A program made the translations under genes and the position numbers. Below, piece by piece: positions 35,340 through 43,280 of a DNA stretch of 64,000 bases (positions within the stretch are counted from its first letter, which is position 1; every line of letters starts with the position of its first letter). Under the pieces are notes generated by a model. It did not search any database, was not told where the DNA came from, and worked only from the letters and a program-made list of their open reading frames with translations. Origin of the DNA: Alphaproteobacteria bacterium (GTDB lineage Bacteria; Pseudomonadota; Alphaproteobacteria; Rhizobiales; Hyphomicrobiaceae); NCBI GenBank assembly GCA_019137195.1, contig JAGVSR010000010.1, positions 7,383 through 71,382 of the forward strand, given 5' to 3'.

Positions 35340-35377
35340 CGAGCCCCGAGACTCGCTCGAAACTAGGAGATGCAGCC

Positions 35378-36055
35378 ATGGCCCTGAAATTCTCGTTCGT
35401 CGCGATTGCCGCGACGGCGGCGCTCGCGCTGGCAGCCGGATTTGCTGCGGCCGGCGAGCTGGACGGTCATCCCAAGGCCCCCCAACTGGCGGGTGGCATG
35501 GGGGGAATGTCAGGAATGTCAGGCATGGGCGGAATGTCCGGCATGGGCGGCATGGGCGGCATGGGTATGGGCATGGGCGGAATGGGCATGGGGCCCGGTG
35601 GCATGTGGATGGACATGGGCCCCGGAATGCGCATGCAGATGGGCGACTGTCCGATGATGGGCGGTATGGGTGGCATGTCGGGCATGGGCGGCATGGGCAT
35701 GGGCGGCATGTCGGGCATGGGTGGCATGGGTATGGGTGGAATGGCCGGCGACATGCGCTTCGATGTGCTCAAGTCGGAGCTTGGGATCACCGACGCGCAG
35801 AAAGCCCCCTACGACGCCTACGTGGACGCGATGGGCAAGCATCAGGCGCGGATGCGCGCCATGCACGAGACAATGAGAGAGACGCGCAACACGGGCACGG
35901 CGCCCGAGCGGCTCGACCGGCGTATCGATGCGATGAAGAGCCACGTGTCGGCCCTCGAGGAGTTGAAGGCCCCGCTCGTGGCGCTCTACGACGCGCTATC
36001 CGACGAGCAGAAGCGCAAGGCTGACGGCGCGTTGTTCGGCGGGTGCATGCGCTGA
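35378..36055 (+). CDS. Exported Met/Gly-rich Spy/CpxP-like protein
   Basis: 225 residues from ATG 35378 (AGGAGA with 7-base spacing). Signal peptide (MALKFSFVAIAATAALALAA..AAA), then about 80 residues built almost only from GM, GGM and SGM units (about 40 methionines from 40 to 125), then a helical domain: DVLKSELGITDAQKAPYDAYVDAMGKHQARM and MKSHVSALEELKAPLVALYDALSDEQKRKADG. The helical part with LxxTxxQ-like repeats (LGITDAQ, ALSDEQ) resembles periplasmic Spy/CpxP/ZraP chaperones. Met-rich segments bind Cu(I) or Ag(I) in other periplasmic proteins, so copper buffering is a reasonable inference. The promoter region holds the ATTGATC pair. Confidence 0.8.
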   Translation: MALKFSFVAIAATAALALAAGFAAAGELDGHPKAPQLAGGMGGMSGMSGMGGMSGMGGMGGMGMGMGGMGMGPGGMWMDMGPGMRMQMGDCPMMGGMGGMSGMGGMGMGGMSGMGGMGMGGMAGDMRFDVLKSELGITDAQKAPYDAYVDAMGKHQARMRAMHETMRETRNTGTAPERLDRRIDAMKSHVSALEELKAPLVALYDALSDEQKRKADGALFGGCMR

Positions 36056-36321
36056 GGCTCGATCCGGTGCTGCAAGGTTGATCGCCCAGGCCTTGGCGGT
36101 GACGGCGCCGTCCAGCCAGTGGGCTCAGTCGCCATGGTTGATGGTCGCGGTGCGCGGACGGTCCGTTACGGACTGGGTCTGCGCGCCGCGGGTGGCGTCG
36201 GCGCGCGTGTCTTCGCGCTGCAGCAACAGACAGGCGATGGCGGCGCTCAGGTTTTCCTGTACCGCTGCAAGCGGGATGTGAAATAGTGGCGCCGATCCAA
36301 GCCGCTCACGTCACCCGCTCC

Positions 36322-37269
36322 ATGTCCACGCTCCTCGTCACCCACCCCATTTTCACCGCTCACGACACCGGCTTCGGGCATCCCGAGCGGGCTGACCGTC
36401 TGAAGGCCATCGACAAGGTGCTGGCCCACGAGATGTTCGGCGCGCTCGTGAGAGGCGAGGCGCCGTTGCGCGACGACGTCGAGGAGCGCATCCGCCTCGC
36501 ACATTCCGACTATCATCTGACCCGCATCAAGGGTGCCATCGAGCACGTCTCCCACGATCGCCACGTCCGGATCGACGGAGACACGGTTGCCTCCTTCGCC
36601 ACCTGGGAGTCGGCGCTGCGCGCTGTGGGCGCCGGTCTCGATGCCGTCGATCAGGTCATGACAGGCAAGTTTCAGAATGCCTTCTGCGAGGTGCGCCCGC
36701 CCGGCCACCACGCCGAAGGCGATCGCGCCATGGGCTTCTGCTTCTTCTCGAACGCCGCCATCGCCGCCATGTACGCGCGCGCCGCGCACGGAGCCGAGCG
36801 CGTCGCCGTAGTCGACTTCGATGTCCATCACGGCAACGGGACGCAGGACATCTTCTGGTCGGACCGCGATCTCTTCTATGGCTCGACGCACCAGATGCCG
36901 CTCTTTCCCGGCACCGGAGAGCTCTCCGAGACCGGCGTCGGCAACATCTGGAACGCGCCCTTGCGCGAAGGCGACGACGGAGAGGTGTTCAAGGCGGCCT
37001 TCACCGAGCGCATTCTCGGACCGCTCGAGAACCATCGGCCGGACTTGATCGTCATCTCTGCCGGCTTCGACGCCCACAAGCGCGATCCGTTGGGCGGTCT
37101 CCGCCTCGTCGAGGCCGACTTCATGTGGGCGACCGCGAAGGTCGGGGAGATTGCGCACCGCCATGCGAACGGCCGCGTCGTCTCCATGCTCGAAGGTGGC
37201 TACGACCTCGAGGGGCTCGCCAAGTCGGTCGCCGTCCACGTCAAGACGCTGATGGATCTCGGCTCGTGA
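36322..37269 (+). CDS. Histone-deacetylase-family hydrolase
   Basis: 315 residues from ATG 36322 (MSTLLVTHPIFTAHDTGFGH), the family start. Zinc-dependent amidohydrolase of the class II HDAC/acetylpolyamine type. Visible: RPPGHHAEGDRAMGFCFFSN (His129, His130), VVDFDVHHGNGTQDIFW (zinc ligands Asp167 and His169), and SAGFDAHKRDPLGGL (Asp near 254). Bacterial members deacetylate polyamines, acetoin-related metabolites or small amides; the substrate is unknown. The stop overlaps the start of the pyroglutamyl-peptidase-like gene (GTGA), so the two are translationally coupled. Confidence 0.94.
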   Translation: MSTLLVTHPIFTAHDTGFGHPERADRLKAIDKVLAHEMFGALVRGEAPLRDDVEERIRLAHSDYHLTRIKGAIEHVSHDRHVRIDGDTVASFATWESALRAVGAGLDAVDQVMTGKFQNAFCEVRPPGHHAEGDRAMGFCFFSNAAIAAMYARAAHGAERVAVVDFDVHHGNGTQDIFWSDRDLFYGSTHQMPLFPGTGELSETGVGNIWNAPLREGDDGEVFKAAFTERILGPLENHRPDLIVISAGFDAHKRDPLGGLRLVEADFMWATAKVGEIAHRHANGRVVSMLEGGYDLEGLAKSVAVHVKTLMDLGS

Positions 37270-38009
37270 CGGAGCGCGTGCCGCGGGGGCGGCGGCGGAC
37301 GGTCCTCGTCACCGGCTTCGGGCCGTTTCCGGGCGTGCCCGTCAACGCGTCTGCCGACCTCGCCTTGCGTCTCGTGCGCCTCGCTCGCCAGCGTCACCGG
37401 CACGTGCGCTTCGTTGCCGCTGTGCTCCCTGTGTCGTGGCACGGCGCGCCGCTGCGCCTTGCTCACCTGATCGAGCGTCACCAGCCGTTTGTCGCGCTTC
37501 ACGTCGGCGTCTCGCCGCGAGCCGAGGGGTTCGTGCTCGAGACGGTTGCCCGCAACCGCACCGCGCCTCGAGCCGACCATCGCGCACGGGCGCCGGCTGC
37601 GCGGCGCCTCGTGCTCGGCGGCGCCGACGCGCATCGGGTGACGCTGCCGGTCGCCGCGCTCGCGCTCTCTCTCGATGCGGTGGGTCTGCATGCCGTCTGC
37701 TCCGACGACGCGGGCGACTACCTCTGCAACGCGGTGCTCTACCACTCGCTCGCCGCCGGCCACCGGCGGCGAGCGTCCGGGCGCTGCACACCACACCGGG
37801 CCGGCTTCCTGCACATCCCGACCGGGCTCGCCAATGACGCAGACGTGCCGTCGCGGCTCGACAGCAGCCAGCTCTTGCGCGGCGCCGTGAAGATCCTCGA
37901 CGTTGCGCTTGCGCGCTGTGTCCAGCCTGTCCCGTCGTGGCCACGTCGCAGGGCGGCCGACGGAAGCGAGGCGTACGGCCACCCAGGCCGAGCGTCGGGG
38001 CCCCGCTGA
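37266..38009 (+). CDS. Pyrrolidone-carboxylate-peptidase-like protein
   Basis: 247 residues, GTG start at 37266 overlapping the deacetylase stop. C15-type cysteine peptidase pattern: VLVTGFGPFPGVPVNASADL at the N-terminus, VGVSPRAEGFVLETVARNR (catalytic Glu), SDDAGDYLCNAVLYHSL (catalytic Cys in AG-x-YLCN) and the FLHIPTG segment with the catalytic His. The family removes N-terminal pyroglutamate from peptides. An unusually Arg-rich sequence with a disordered tail of about 40 residues (PSWPRRRAADGSEAYGH). Length about 30 residues above the family norm. Confidence 0.88.
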   Translation: MTERVPRGRRRTVLVTGFGPFPGVPVNASADLALRLVRLARQRHRHVRFVAAVLPVSWHGAPLRLAHLIERHQPFVALHVGVSPRAEGFVLETVARNRTAPRADHRARAPAARRLVLGGADAHRVTLPVAALALSLDAVGLHAVCSDDAGDYLCNAVLYHSLAAGHRRRASGRCTPHRAGFLHIPTGLANDADVPSRLDSSQLLRGAVKILDVALARCVQPVPSWPRRRAADGSEAYGHPGRASGPR

Positions 38010-38142
38010 AACGTGAGCGTCCACGATCCGTTCTGGCCCGGCGGCCTCCTCGCCTCTGTGGGCGTGGCTGGCCCGGTCGGCGGCGAAGCAACGCAGCTGT
38101 GATGGAAAGGCAGGTGCCGCGAGGCCCGCGAGGCGGTCAGCC

Positions 38143-38358
38143 TCACCCTCCCTGCCGGGCAGACACGATCTCGATACGGTCATGGGCGGCAATCTCCGTC
38201 TCGGCCCGTGCCCGCAACGGAACGAACATCCCGTTCACGGCGGTCGCGACCTTTGCCGTACCGTAGCCCTGCTCCTCGACCAGCATGGCGAGCGTGGTCG
38301 CCGTCGAGGTTACGGCCTCGCCGTTGACGACAACGGAAATGGGCTGGACGTCGGACAA
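38143..38358 (-). CDS. thiS: Thiamine biosynthesis sulfur carrier ThiS
   Basis: 71 residues with TTG start at 38358, selected because GGAGA lies 7 bases upstream and the conserved beta-grasp core starts here (PISVVVNGEAVTSTATTLAM). It continues VAVNGMFVPLRARA-like and ends IEIVSARQGG; the terminal Gly-Gly becomes the thiocarboxylate that supplies sulfur to the thiazole ring via ThiG. No thiG, thiO or thiF lies beside it, so it is an orphan copy relative to the usual thiOSG cluster. Convergent with the peptidase-like gene. Confidence 0.88.
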   Translation of the reverse strand: MSDVQPISVVVNGEAVTSTATTLAMLVEEQGYGTAKVATAVNGMFVPLRARAETEIAAHDRIEIVSARQGG

Positions 38359-38464
38359 TGCGGGTCTCCGATCTGTTTCTGGGCTCTGGCAGCTTACCGC
38401 AAGCCACCTCGAGCAAGCAAAAATCAACCCTCGCACCCGGCTCGCGAGCCGACTCCGTCACGCG

Positions 38465-38493
38465 ACGACGATTGTGATTGAACGATGTATAAT
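38465..38493 (+). promoter_or_regulatory. Putative promoter of the acyltransferase/acyl-ACP synthetase gene
   Basis: A perfect -10 hexamer TATAAT at 38488-38493 lies in an AT-rich patch; the -35 position (38465-38470, ACGACG) is poor, so activation or another sigma factor may be involved. It would give a leader of about 150 bases containing the 38601-38630 hairpin. Confidence 0.4.
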
Positions 38494-38600
38494 TTCAGCT
38501 ATAGTGCGCATCTGAACGAAGTTCACGAGCGCCGCGGCGGAAACTTGGCGTCAAGGGTAGTCGACAGCTCGCAACGGCGCGCCGTTCTTTAACCATCCTG

Positions 38601-38630
38601 GGGCAAGAAGGTGCGTTCACCTTTTTGCCC
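38601..38630 (+). promoter_or_regulatory. Strong hairpin in the leader of the acyltransferase/acyl-ACP synthetase gene
   Basis: Positions 38601-38613 (GGGCAAGAAGGTG) pair with 38618-38630 (CACCTTTTTGCCC) around a 4-base loop: 13 consecutive pairs with one G-U. It ends 22 bases before the ATG and encloses a possible alternative GTG start at 38611. It is not a normal terminator because GCCC follows the U-run. It may control translation or mRNA stability. Confidence 0.65.
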
Positions 38631-38652
38631 GAAAGCCACAAAGGCCGTCCTT

Positions 38653-41600
38653 ATGTCTGCATCCCTTCTCACCAGCCGCCGCTTTGCGCCCCTGTTCCTC
38701 TGCCAATTGCTGTCGGCGCTGAACGACAATTTCGTCAAGAACGCCCTCGTCATGCTGATCCTCTACAAGATCGGCTCCGAGGGCAGCGGCCCACTCGCCA
38801 TCGCGGCCGGAGCCATGCTCGTGGCGCCGTTCTTTTTCCTCTCGGGTCTCGGCGGCGAACTCGCCGACAAGCACGACAAGGCCATGATGGCCGAATGGCT
38901 GAAGCGCTGGGAGATCCCGGTTGCAGGCGTTGCCGCGCTGGGCTTCCTCGCAGGCTCGGTGCCGCTTCTGTTCATTGCGCTCGCCGGCTTCGGCTGCATC
39001 GGCGCCCTCTTCGGTCCAATCAAGTACGGCATCCTCCCCGAGCAGCTCACGGTCGCCGAGCTGCCGAAGGGCAACGCGCTCGTCGAGGGAGCGACGTTCC
39101 TGGCAATTCTTGCCGGCACCATCGCCGGTGGCCTGCTCGGCGCGGCCAACGGCCTCGAGTGGATCGCCGCCGCTGCCGTCGTCGGCATTGCCATCCTGTG
39201 CTGGATCTCGGCCCGACTGATGCCGAAGGGCCGCGCCGCCGCGCCCCATCTCGTTATCGCCAGGAACCCGGTCGCTTCGGCTCTCGATCTCGCACGCTCG
39301 CTGACGGGCGACCAGCGCTTGTGGACCGGCGGCCTCATTACGAGCTGGTTCTGGCTCGTCGGCGCCGTCGCGCTCTCGCTCCTCCCCGTGCTCATGAAGA
39401 ACACCTTCGGCGGCTCGGAGCAGACCGTCACCGCCGCGCTTCTGGTGTTCACCGTCGGCATCGCGATCGGCTCGGGCCTCGCCGCCGCCGCCAGCAAGAG
39501 CCGCCCCAACCTCGCCCTGGTACCGATCGGCGCCGTGCTGATGGCGGTCTTCTGTCTCGATCTCTGGTGGGCCACCGCCGGCATTGTAACCTCCGCGGCG
39601 CCGATGACGGTGACGGAGCTCCTCGCGTCCTTTTCCGGCTGGCGCGTGCTGGCCGACCTCATGGGTCTCGCAATCGCCGGCGGCCTCTACATCGTGCCGT
39701 CGTTCGCGGCCGTGCAGATGTGGGCGCCCGACGACAAGAAGGCGCGCGTTATCGCTGGCTGCAACGTCATGCAGGCAGGCTTCATGACGGTCGCCATGCT
39801 CGCAACCGCGGGTCTCAAGGCCGCGGGCGTCACGCTCGCAACGCTCTATCTCATCCTCGGCCTTGCCAACCTCGTGGCCGCCGCGCTCATTCTTACCTCC
39901 TGGGGCAAGGAAGGCATCAGGGATGTCGGGCTCTTTCTCTTCAGGACTTTTCTTGGGCTCGAGGTAAAGGGTCTCGAGAACCTGCCCAAGGCTGGCGAGC
40001 GCGCCATCGTCGCGCCGAACCACGTGAGTCTCCTCGACGCCGGCATCATGCACGCCATCATGCCGTCGCACGCCGCATTCGCCGTCGACGTCGGAATGAG
40101 CGAGCGCTGGTGGGTGAAGCCGTTCCTGAAGCTCGTCAACGCGCACGCGATCGACCCGTCGAAGCCGCTCGCCACACGCCACTTGATCCAGGCGGTGAAG
40201 GGCGGCGAGACGCTCGTCATCTTTCCCGAGGGACGATTGACCGTAACCGGCGGGCTCATGAAGGTCTACGACGGCACCGCCATGATCGCCGACAAGGCCG
40301 ACGCGGTCGTTGTGCCGGTCCGCATCGAGGGTCCCGAGCGCTCGCCGTTCGGCTACCTGACCCGCTACCAGACCCGAAAGACCTGGTTTCCCAAGACCAC
40401 CGTCACCATCCTGCCGCCGGTGAAGCTCGCGGTCGATACGGGCCTCAAAGGCAAGAGCCGCCGACAGGCCGCGGGTGCCTCACTCCAGGACATCATGGTC
40501 AACACCGCGGTGATGACCGCTAAGCTCGACCAGACACTGTTCGACGCCCTTGTCGAGGCGCGCAATACCCGCGACACCGGCAAGCCCGCCATCGAGGACG
40601 CGATGGGCACGCGCCTTTCCTACCGCAAGCTCATCGCCGGCGCGCAGGTGCTGGGCGCGAAGCTTGCGCCCTTTGCTGCCGAGGGCGAGGCAGTCGGCGT
40701 GCTGCTGCCGAACTCGGCCGGCGTCGCAGTGACGTTCTTCGCGCTGCAGTCGATCGGCCGCGTGCCAGCCATGCTGAACTTCACCGCAGGCGCTGCCAAC
40801 ATGGCCGCCGCCTTGACGGCCTGTAGGGCAAGCGTCGTCTTGACCTCACGCGGGTTCGTGGAGAAGGCGCATCTCGCCGACGTCGTCGGCAAGCTCTCCG
40901 AGACGGCAAAGGTTGTCTATCTCGAGGACGTCAAGGCGTCGATCGGATGGTCCGACAAGGTCAAGGGCCTGCTCGCTGGCGGCAAGCCGATGGTCGCGAG
41001 AAAGCCCGGCGATTCGGCGGTCATCCTCTTCACCTCCGGCTCAGAGGGCACGCCGAAGGGCGTCGTCCTCTCGCACAAAAACCTCTTGGCTAACGCTTTC
41101 CAGTGCTTGCACCGCATCGCGGTCGACGGCCAGGACAAGGTATTCAACGTGATGCCGGTGTTCCACTCGTTCGGACTGACGGGAGGCCTCGTCATGCCGC
41201 TCGTCGGCGGCGTGCCGGTCTTCCTCTATCCGTCGCCTCTGCATTACCGCATCGTGCCCGAGCTCGTGTACGGCTCGAACGCAACCATCATGTTCGGCAC
41301 AGACACGTTCCTCAACGGCTACGCGCGCACCGCGCACCCCTATGACTTCCATCGCGTGCGCCTCATCGTGTCGGGCGCCGAGGCGGTCAAGGACCGCACG
41401 CGCCAAGTCTACATGGAGAAGTTCGGCGTCCGCATCCTCGAGGGCTATGGCGTCACCGAGACCGCGCCCGTGCTCGCCATCAACACGCCACTCGCCAACA
41501 AGGCCGGCACCGTGGGCAAGCTCGCGCCACTCATGGAGGCGCGCCTCGAGCCCGTGCCTGGCATCACGGAAGGCGGGCGCCTCTACGTGCGCGGGCCGAA

Positions 41601-42111
41601 CGTGATGCTCGGCTACATGCGCGCCGAGAGTCCCGGCGTCCTGGAGCCGCCGCACGACGGTTGGCATGACACCGGCGACATCGTCTCGATCGACCCACAG
41701 GGCTTCATCACCATCAAGGGCCGCGCCAAGCGCTTCGCCAAGGTCGGCGGCGAGATGGTGTCGCTGTCGGCGGTCGAGGCGATGGCCGCCGAGCTATGGC
41801 CGAGCCTCATCACCGTCGTCGTCGCGGTGCCGGATGCGAGAAAGGGCGAGAAGCTGGTTCTCCTCACCAGCGACGCGAGCGTCACTCGCGAGGCCTACTC
41901 GCGGTTCGCGAGGTCGAAGGGGGCCTCAGAGCTCCAGGTGCCGGCTGAGGTGCTTCTCGTCGACAAGATCCCGCTATTGGGGTCGGGCAAGCCCGACTAC
42001 GTTTCGGCGCTTGCCCTCACCAAGTCCCGTCTCGCAACCCGACCGGCCAAGGCCGAAGCGCTGGTGCCGGAGCCGGTGCTCACGCCCGCACCACCCAAGT
42101 CGGCGGCATGA
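38653..42111 (+). CDS. LplT-type transporter / PlsC acyltransferase / acyl-ACP synthetase fusion (Aas-like)
   Basis: 1152 residues from ATG 38653. Three modules: an MFS/LplT-like flippase (about 1-410; RFAPLFLCQLLSALNDNFVKN), a PlsC 1-acyl-glycerophosphate-type acyltransferase (about 435-620; APNHVSLLDAGI with HX4D, His about 455; IFPEGRLT), and an AMP-binding acyl-ACP/acyl-CoA ligase (about 650-1140; LFTSGSEGTPKGVVLSHKN near 793, EGYGVTETAP, GWHDTGDI). In E. coli LplT and Aas are separate and together import and re-acylate lysophosphatidylethanolamine; here they are one polypeptide, a fusion known in alphaproteobacteria. Inner-membrane location. A hairpin and a candidate promoter precede it. 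Convergent with holC. Confidence 0.92.
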   Translation: MSASLLTSRRFAPLFLCQLLSALNDNFVKNALVMLILYKIGSEGSGPLAIAAGAMLVAPFFFLSGLGGELADKHDKAMMAEWLKRWEIPVAGVAALGFLAGSVPLLFIALAGFGCIGALFGPIKYGILPEQLTVAELPKGNALVEGATFLAILAGTIAGGLLGAANGLEWIAAAAVVGIAILCWISARLMPKGRAAAPHLVIARNPVASALDLARSLTGDQRLWTGGLITSWFWLVGAVALSLLPVLMKNTFGGSEQTVTAALLVFTVGIAIGSGLAAAASKSRPNLALVPIGAVLMAVFCLDLWWATAGIVTSAAPMTVTELLASFSGWRVLADLMGLAIAGGLYIVPSFAAVQMWAPDDKKARVIAGCNVMQAGFMTVAMLATAGLKAAGVTLATLYLILGLANLVAAALILTSWGKEGIRDVGLFLFRTFLGLEVKGLENLPKAGERAIVAPNHVSLLDAGIMHAIMPSHAAFAVDVGMSERWWVKPFLKLVNAHAIDPSKPLATRHLIQAVKGGETLVIFPEGRLTVTGGLMKVYDGTAMIADKADAVVVPVRIEGPERSPFGYLTRYQTRKTWFPKTTVTILPPVKLAVDTGLKGKSRRQAAGASLQDIMVNTAVMTAKLDQTLFDALVEARNTRDTGKPAIEDAMGTRLSYRKLIAGAQVLGAKLAPFAAEGEAVGVLLPNSAGVAVTFFALQSIGRVPAMLNFTAGAANMAAALTACRASVVLTSRGFVEKAHLADVVGKLSETAKVVYLEDVKASIGWSDKVKGLLAGGKPMVARKPGDSAVILFTSGSEGTPKGVVLSHKNLLANAFQCLHRIAVDGQDKVFNVMPVFHSFGLTGGLVMPLVGGVPVFLYPSPLHYRIVPELVYGSNATIMFGTDTFLNGYARTAHPYDFHRVRLIVSGAEAVKDRTRQVYMEKFGVRILEGYGVTETAPVLAINTPLANKAGTVGKLAPLMEARLEPVPGITEGGRLYVRGPNVMLGYMRAESPGVLEPPHDGWHDTGDIVSIDPQGFITIKGRAKRFAKVGGEMVSLSAVEAMAAELWPSLITVVVAVPDARKGEKLVLLTSDASVTREAYSRFARSKGASELQVPAEVLLVDKIPLLGSGKPDYVSALALTKSRLATRPAKAEALVPEPVLTPAPPKSAA

Positions 42112-42138
42112 CGCAGCGACCGGCGACGGCGCGATGCA

Positions 42139-42627
42139 TCACCCCATCTTCTGCCACCGCCCCTCGGGTGACTGGCGCCAGTAGGTGCAGGTGTGCCCGG
42201 CGGCCTTGACGGCCTTCCATTCGGCGCGGGCGACCTCTAGGGCCTCGGGGTCGTTGCCGTCGAACAGATAGACGGCGCGCAGCAGCCCTGCGAGATCCTT
42301 CGCTGTTGCGCCGTCGACAAGGAAGCGGACTCGCGCCCCGTTCGGCGCGTCGTCGGAGGTGGTGAGATAGATCGGCTGCTCGGACGCGAACCCGTCCTTC
42401 TTGGCGCCGTGCGGCAGGAAGCTTCCCTCGGAATAGGTCCACAGCGCGAGGTTCAACGCGTCGAGCCGCTCCTCGCTTCCCGACTGCACGACCGCGCGCC
42501 AGCCGCGCTCGAGCGTCTTCTCGAGGAGTGCCGGCAGCACGCGTTCGAGCGGCTGGCGCTCGAGATGGTAGAAAAGAACCTCGGCTGGAGTGCCGGCAGC
42601 CGGCGTGTGGGATGCTTCCTCGCTCAT
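42139..42627 (-). CDS. holC: DNA polymerase III chi subunit
   Basis: 162 residues. Family pattern: AEVLFYHLERQPLERVLPALLEKTLERGWRAVV, WTYSEGSFLPHG, PIYLTT, VRFLVDGA, VYLFDGNDPEALEVARAEWKAVKAAGH and YWRQSPEGRWQK. Chi links the clamp-loader psi subunit to single-strand-binding protein in the replisome. The 15-residue N-terminal tail is disordered. Stops 27 bases from the end of the convergent acyltransferase fusion gene. Confidence 0.96.
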   Translation of the reverse strand: MSEEASHTPAAGTPAEVLFYHLERQPLERVLPALLEKTLERGWRAVVQSGSEERLDALNLALWTYSEGSFLPHGAKKDGFASEQPIYLTTSDDAPNGARVRFLVDGATAKDLAGLLRAVYLFDGNDPEALEVARAEWKAVKAAGHTCTYWRQSPEGRWQKMG

Positions 42628-42878
42628 CGTTGCTCATCCGGCAGGTGCGGGAGCTGTGCAAGTCCGAGCGCACGATAGACCCGCGGTTCTTGATCGAGAT
42701 CGATCGTGCTGGGACGCAATTGCCACTTGAAGCGGAAACGGCCCCCCACTACATGTCGGGGTCCGGTGCGGCGCCCTTCAAAAGGTGACGCCCGTGCGGG
42801 CGGTGAGTGGGCAGCATCTTCGGGTTCGCTGCCTTGCTCCCGCCCGCTGCGATTCCGGGGCCCCTCGTTGTGCCCGCC

Positions 42879-43151
42879 TCACTTCCTCGCGCTGCGTGGA
42901 ATCTCGCCGGCGTCCTTGAGCGCCTGGATGCAACGGTCCGACAGCCCCTTGCCGACGTGGCGCATGCACTGGCGCGCAGCCGACGAGTTGGGCTCGTAGG
43001 CAGGACAATAGGCCTTGTAGTCTGCCGCACAGGCCTGCCTCACCTTGGCCGAGACGGCTCCGGCCGAATTGGCCGTGAGCCCGAGCGCGGCGACCGCCAC
43101 CAATGCCGACACGCCGAAGGCTGCGGTCTTCGAGAACGTCAATCGAGCCAT
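42879..43151 (-). CDS. Small secreted Cys-rich-repeat-like protein
   Basis: 90 residues from ATG 43151 (AGGAAAG upstream; a TTG two codons earlier is possible). Signal peptide with ALVAVAALGLTANSAGA, then a mature helical region with four cysteines in C-x7-C spacing (VRQACAADYKAYCPAYEP and RQCMRHVGKGLSDRCIQALK). This is the cysteine-rich-repeat type (two CxxxxxxxC units) seen in small exported proteins of Hyphomicrobiales; function unknown. The basic tail ARK ends it. Lies between der and holC on the same strand. Confidence 0.8.
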   Translation of the reverse strand: MARLTFSKTAAFGVSALVAVAALGLTANSAGAVSAKVRQACAADYKAYCPAYEPNSSAARQCMRHVGKGLSDRCIQALKDAGEIPRSARK

Positions 43152-43280
43152 TGACAAACTTTCCTTTCGAGTTTGAGCGTCTTGTGGTCCCGGCGTGCAT
43201 ATCGAAGTTGAGGGCCAAATTTAGCGCAAAGCACGACCGCAGGCCAGTATGCCGCACCCCGGTGCGCAGGGGCCGACGGC

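Noticed and set aside
35490-35750. Dense GGCATG repeats resembling a CRISPR or microsatellite
   Set aside because: They are codons for GM/GGM repeats within one open frame, with no constant repeat-spacer structure.
38359-38460. TPP riboswitch upstream of thiS
   Set aside because: I do not find the CUGAGA and related conserved elements on the minus strand in this region.
38617-40182. Long minus-strand frame opposite the acyltransferase/ligase fusion
   Set aside because: It is a composition shadow of the plus-strand gene (Glu/Arg/His-rich, no domain).
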